Assembly (NCBI GenBank): GCA_003170375.1
Contig: PMZN01000047.1
Span: 1,616 to 8,124 of the forward strand
Direction: 5' to 3'
Origin: Acidimicrobiaceae bacterium
GTDB taxonomy: Bacteria; Actinomycetota; Acidimicrobiia; Acidimicrobiales; Bog-793
Length of the DNA: 6,509 nt
Shown here: positions 6,077-6,509 of the stretch, piece by piece
Numbering within the stretch: the first letter of the stretch is position 1
Layout of the letters: the number at the start of each line of letters is the position of its first letter
Translations under genes and position numbers: made by a program
The notes under the pieces: generated by a model
What the model saw: the letters and a program-made list of their open reading frames with translations, nothing else
Databases searched by the model: none
Told to the model about the DNA's origin: nothing

Positions 6077-6509
6077 TCAAGGACCGTTGGTGACCGCGTA
6101 CCAGTCAGAAGCGCAGTCGTCCTGATTGTTCACACTGATCAACGCTCCCAGCGCGGAGGACGAGGCCGAGACCTCGGCGCCCGTCGTGCCGATGATCTCG
6201 ACAGTCACGACTCGCCCGCCGAGCGGTCCGAGACCATTGCGTTGCGTCACCTCCACCTTGGCGAGCTTGCCGACAGAAGGGAAGGCTTTCTCGACAGCGC
6301 TCACCGGGACCGACGCCAACCATCTGTGGCACAGATTGCATGTGTAGTAGCTGCTCTTGATGCAGACCACGTCTCCGCGGTCCACCACGCTGGGAAACTC
6401 GCCGCTCACGGTATAACCGCCGGAGGACGCGTAGTACTCGGCGAACACGGGCGTTTCAGGTGCGCCGGGTGTCACGGGCGTTACAAGCGTGCCGGGCGTG
6501 CCGGGCGTG
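6077..6509 (-). CDS. SpoIID/LytB-domain cell-wall protein, C-terminal 143 residues (runs off right edge)
   Basis: The frame is open from the right edge to TGA 6079-6077, so this is the end of a larger gene and the internal GTG at 6475 need not be its start. After a Thr-Pro-Gly-rich stretch (residues 1-20 of the fragment) comes VFAEYYASSGGYT (21-33), which matches the conserved F-x-AYY-x-SSGGYT block of SpoIID/LytB domains. Then follow HRW (61-63), an AEL-like helix (70-77), and the strands KVEVTQRNGLG and GRVVTVEIIGTTG (84-110) typical of the domain's C-terminal half. SpoIID is a peptidoglycan lytic transglycosylase in endospore formers; related domains occur in cell-wall proteins of non-sporulating Actinomycetota. 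Cysteines at 49, 57 and 60 next to His61 could form a metal site. The usual final FR-x-x-LGL-x-S block is replaced by a degenerate tail containing Cys132. The catalytic N-terminal half lies outside the window. Confidence 0.7.
   Translation of the reverse strand, partial: TPGTPGTLVTPVTPGAPETPVFAEYYASSGGYTVSGEFPSVVDRGDVVCIKSSYYTCNLCHRWLASVPVSAVEKAFPSVGKLAKVEVTQRNGLGPLGGRVVTVEIIGTTGAEVSASSSALGALISVNNQDDCASDWYAVTNGP
6491..6509 (-). repeat. 9-bp tandem repeat encoding Thr-Pro-Gly units
   Basis: The plus strand shows gccgggcgt twice, followed by one further base at the window edge. On the coding (minus) strand this reads as repeated ACG-CCC-GGC, which encodes Thr-Pro-Gly. Degenerate versions continue inwards to about 6449 (TPV, TPG, APE, TPV). 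The array continues past the edge, so its copy number is unknown. Confidence 0.75.

Overview
This is a high-GC stretch (roughly two thirds G+C by eye) that looks like an actinobacterial chromosome. The valyl-tRNA synthetase has the signatures I associate with Actinomycetota (a GWDDNGLPTE block after the HVGH motif, about 870 residues). Starts are often GTG or TTG, and some genes lack a close Shine-Dalgarno. An Acidimicrobiia-like lineage is a guess, not a demonstration. I see no mobile element, CRISPR array, phage gene, tRNA or rRNA.

Left end (1-2823): two aminoacyl-tRNA synthetase genes start back to back. The first 59 codons of a cysteinyl-tRNA synthetase lie on the minus strand and run off the left edge. 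They are easy to miss because the fragment is short and cut by the edge. A complete valS runs rightwards from ATG 199. Only 20 bp separate the two starts, and those bases hold a symmetric GTAC-C-GTAC element. It supplies an actinobacterial-type -10 hexamer (TAnnGT) on each strand, which suggests a compact bidirectional promoter with leaderless or nearly leaderless transcripts.

Right part (2848-6509): four genes, and perhaps a fifth tiny one, all lie on the minus strand and converge on valS with a 24-bp gap. In transcription order they are: the C-terminal part of a SpoIID/LytB-domain cell-wall protein with a Thr-Pro-Gly linker that runs off the right edge; an NAD(P)-dependent aldehyde dehydrogenase with all catalytic residues; a polytopic membrane protein of the YbhN / LPG_synthase_TM (UPF0104) family; a possible 31-residue ORF that overlaps its neighbours by ATGA at both ends; and a small predicted lipoprotein of unknown family. 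The short spacings suggest co-transcription. Three of the products are envelope proteins and the dehydrogenase is the odd one out. I cannot infer one shared pathway.

Most of the window is ordinary housekeeping and envelope content. The points worth a second look are the hidden divergent cysS and its shared promoter, the KIGKS variant in ValRS, the coupled mini-ORF, and the Thr-Pro-Gly insertion with a cysteine cluster in the SpoIID-like protein.
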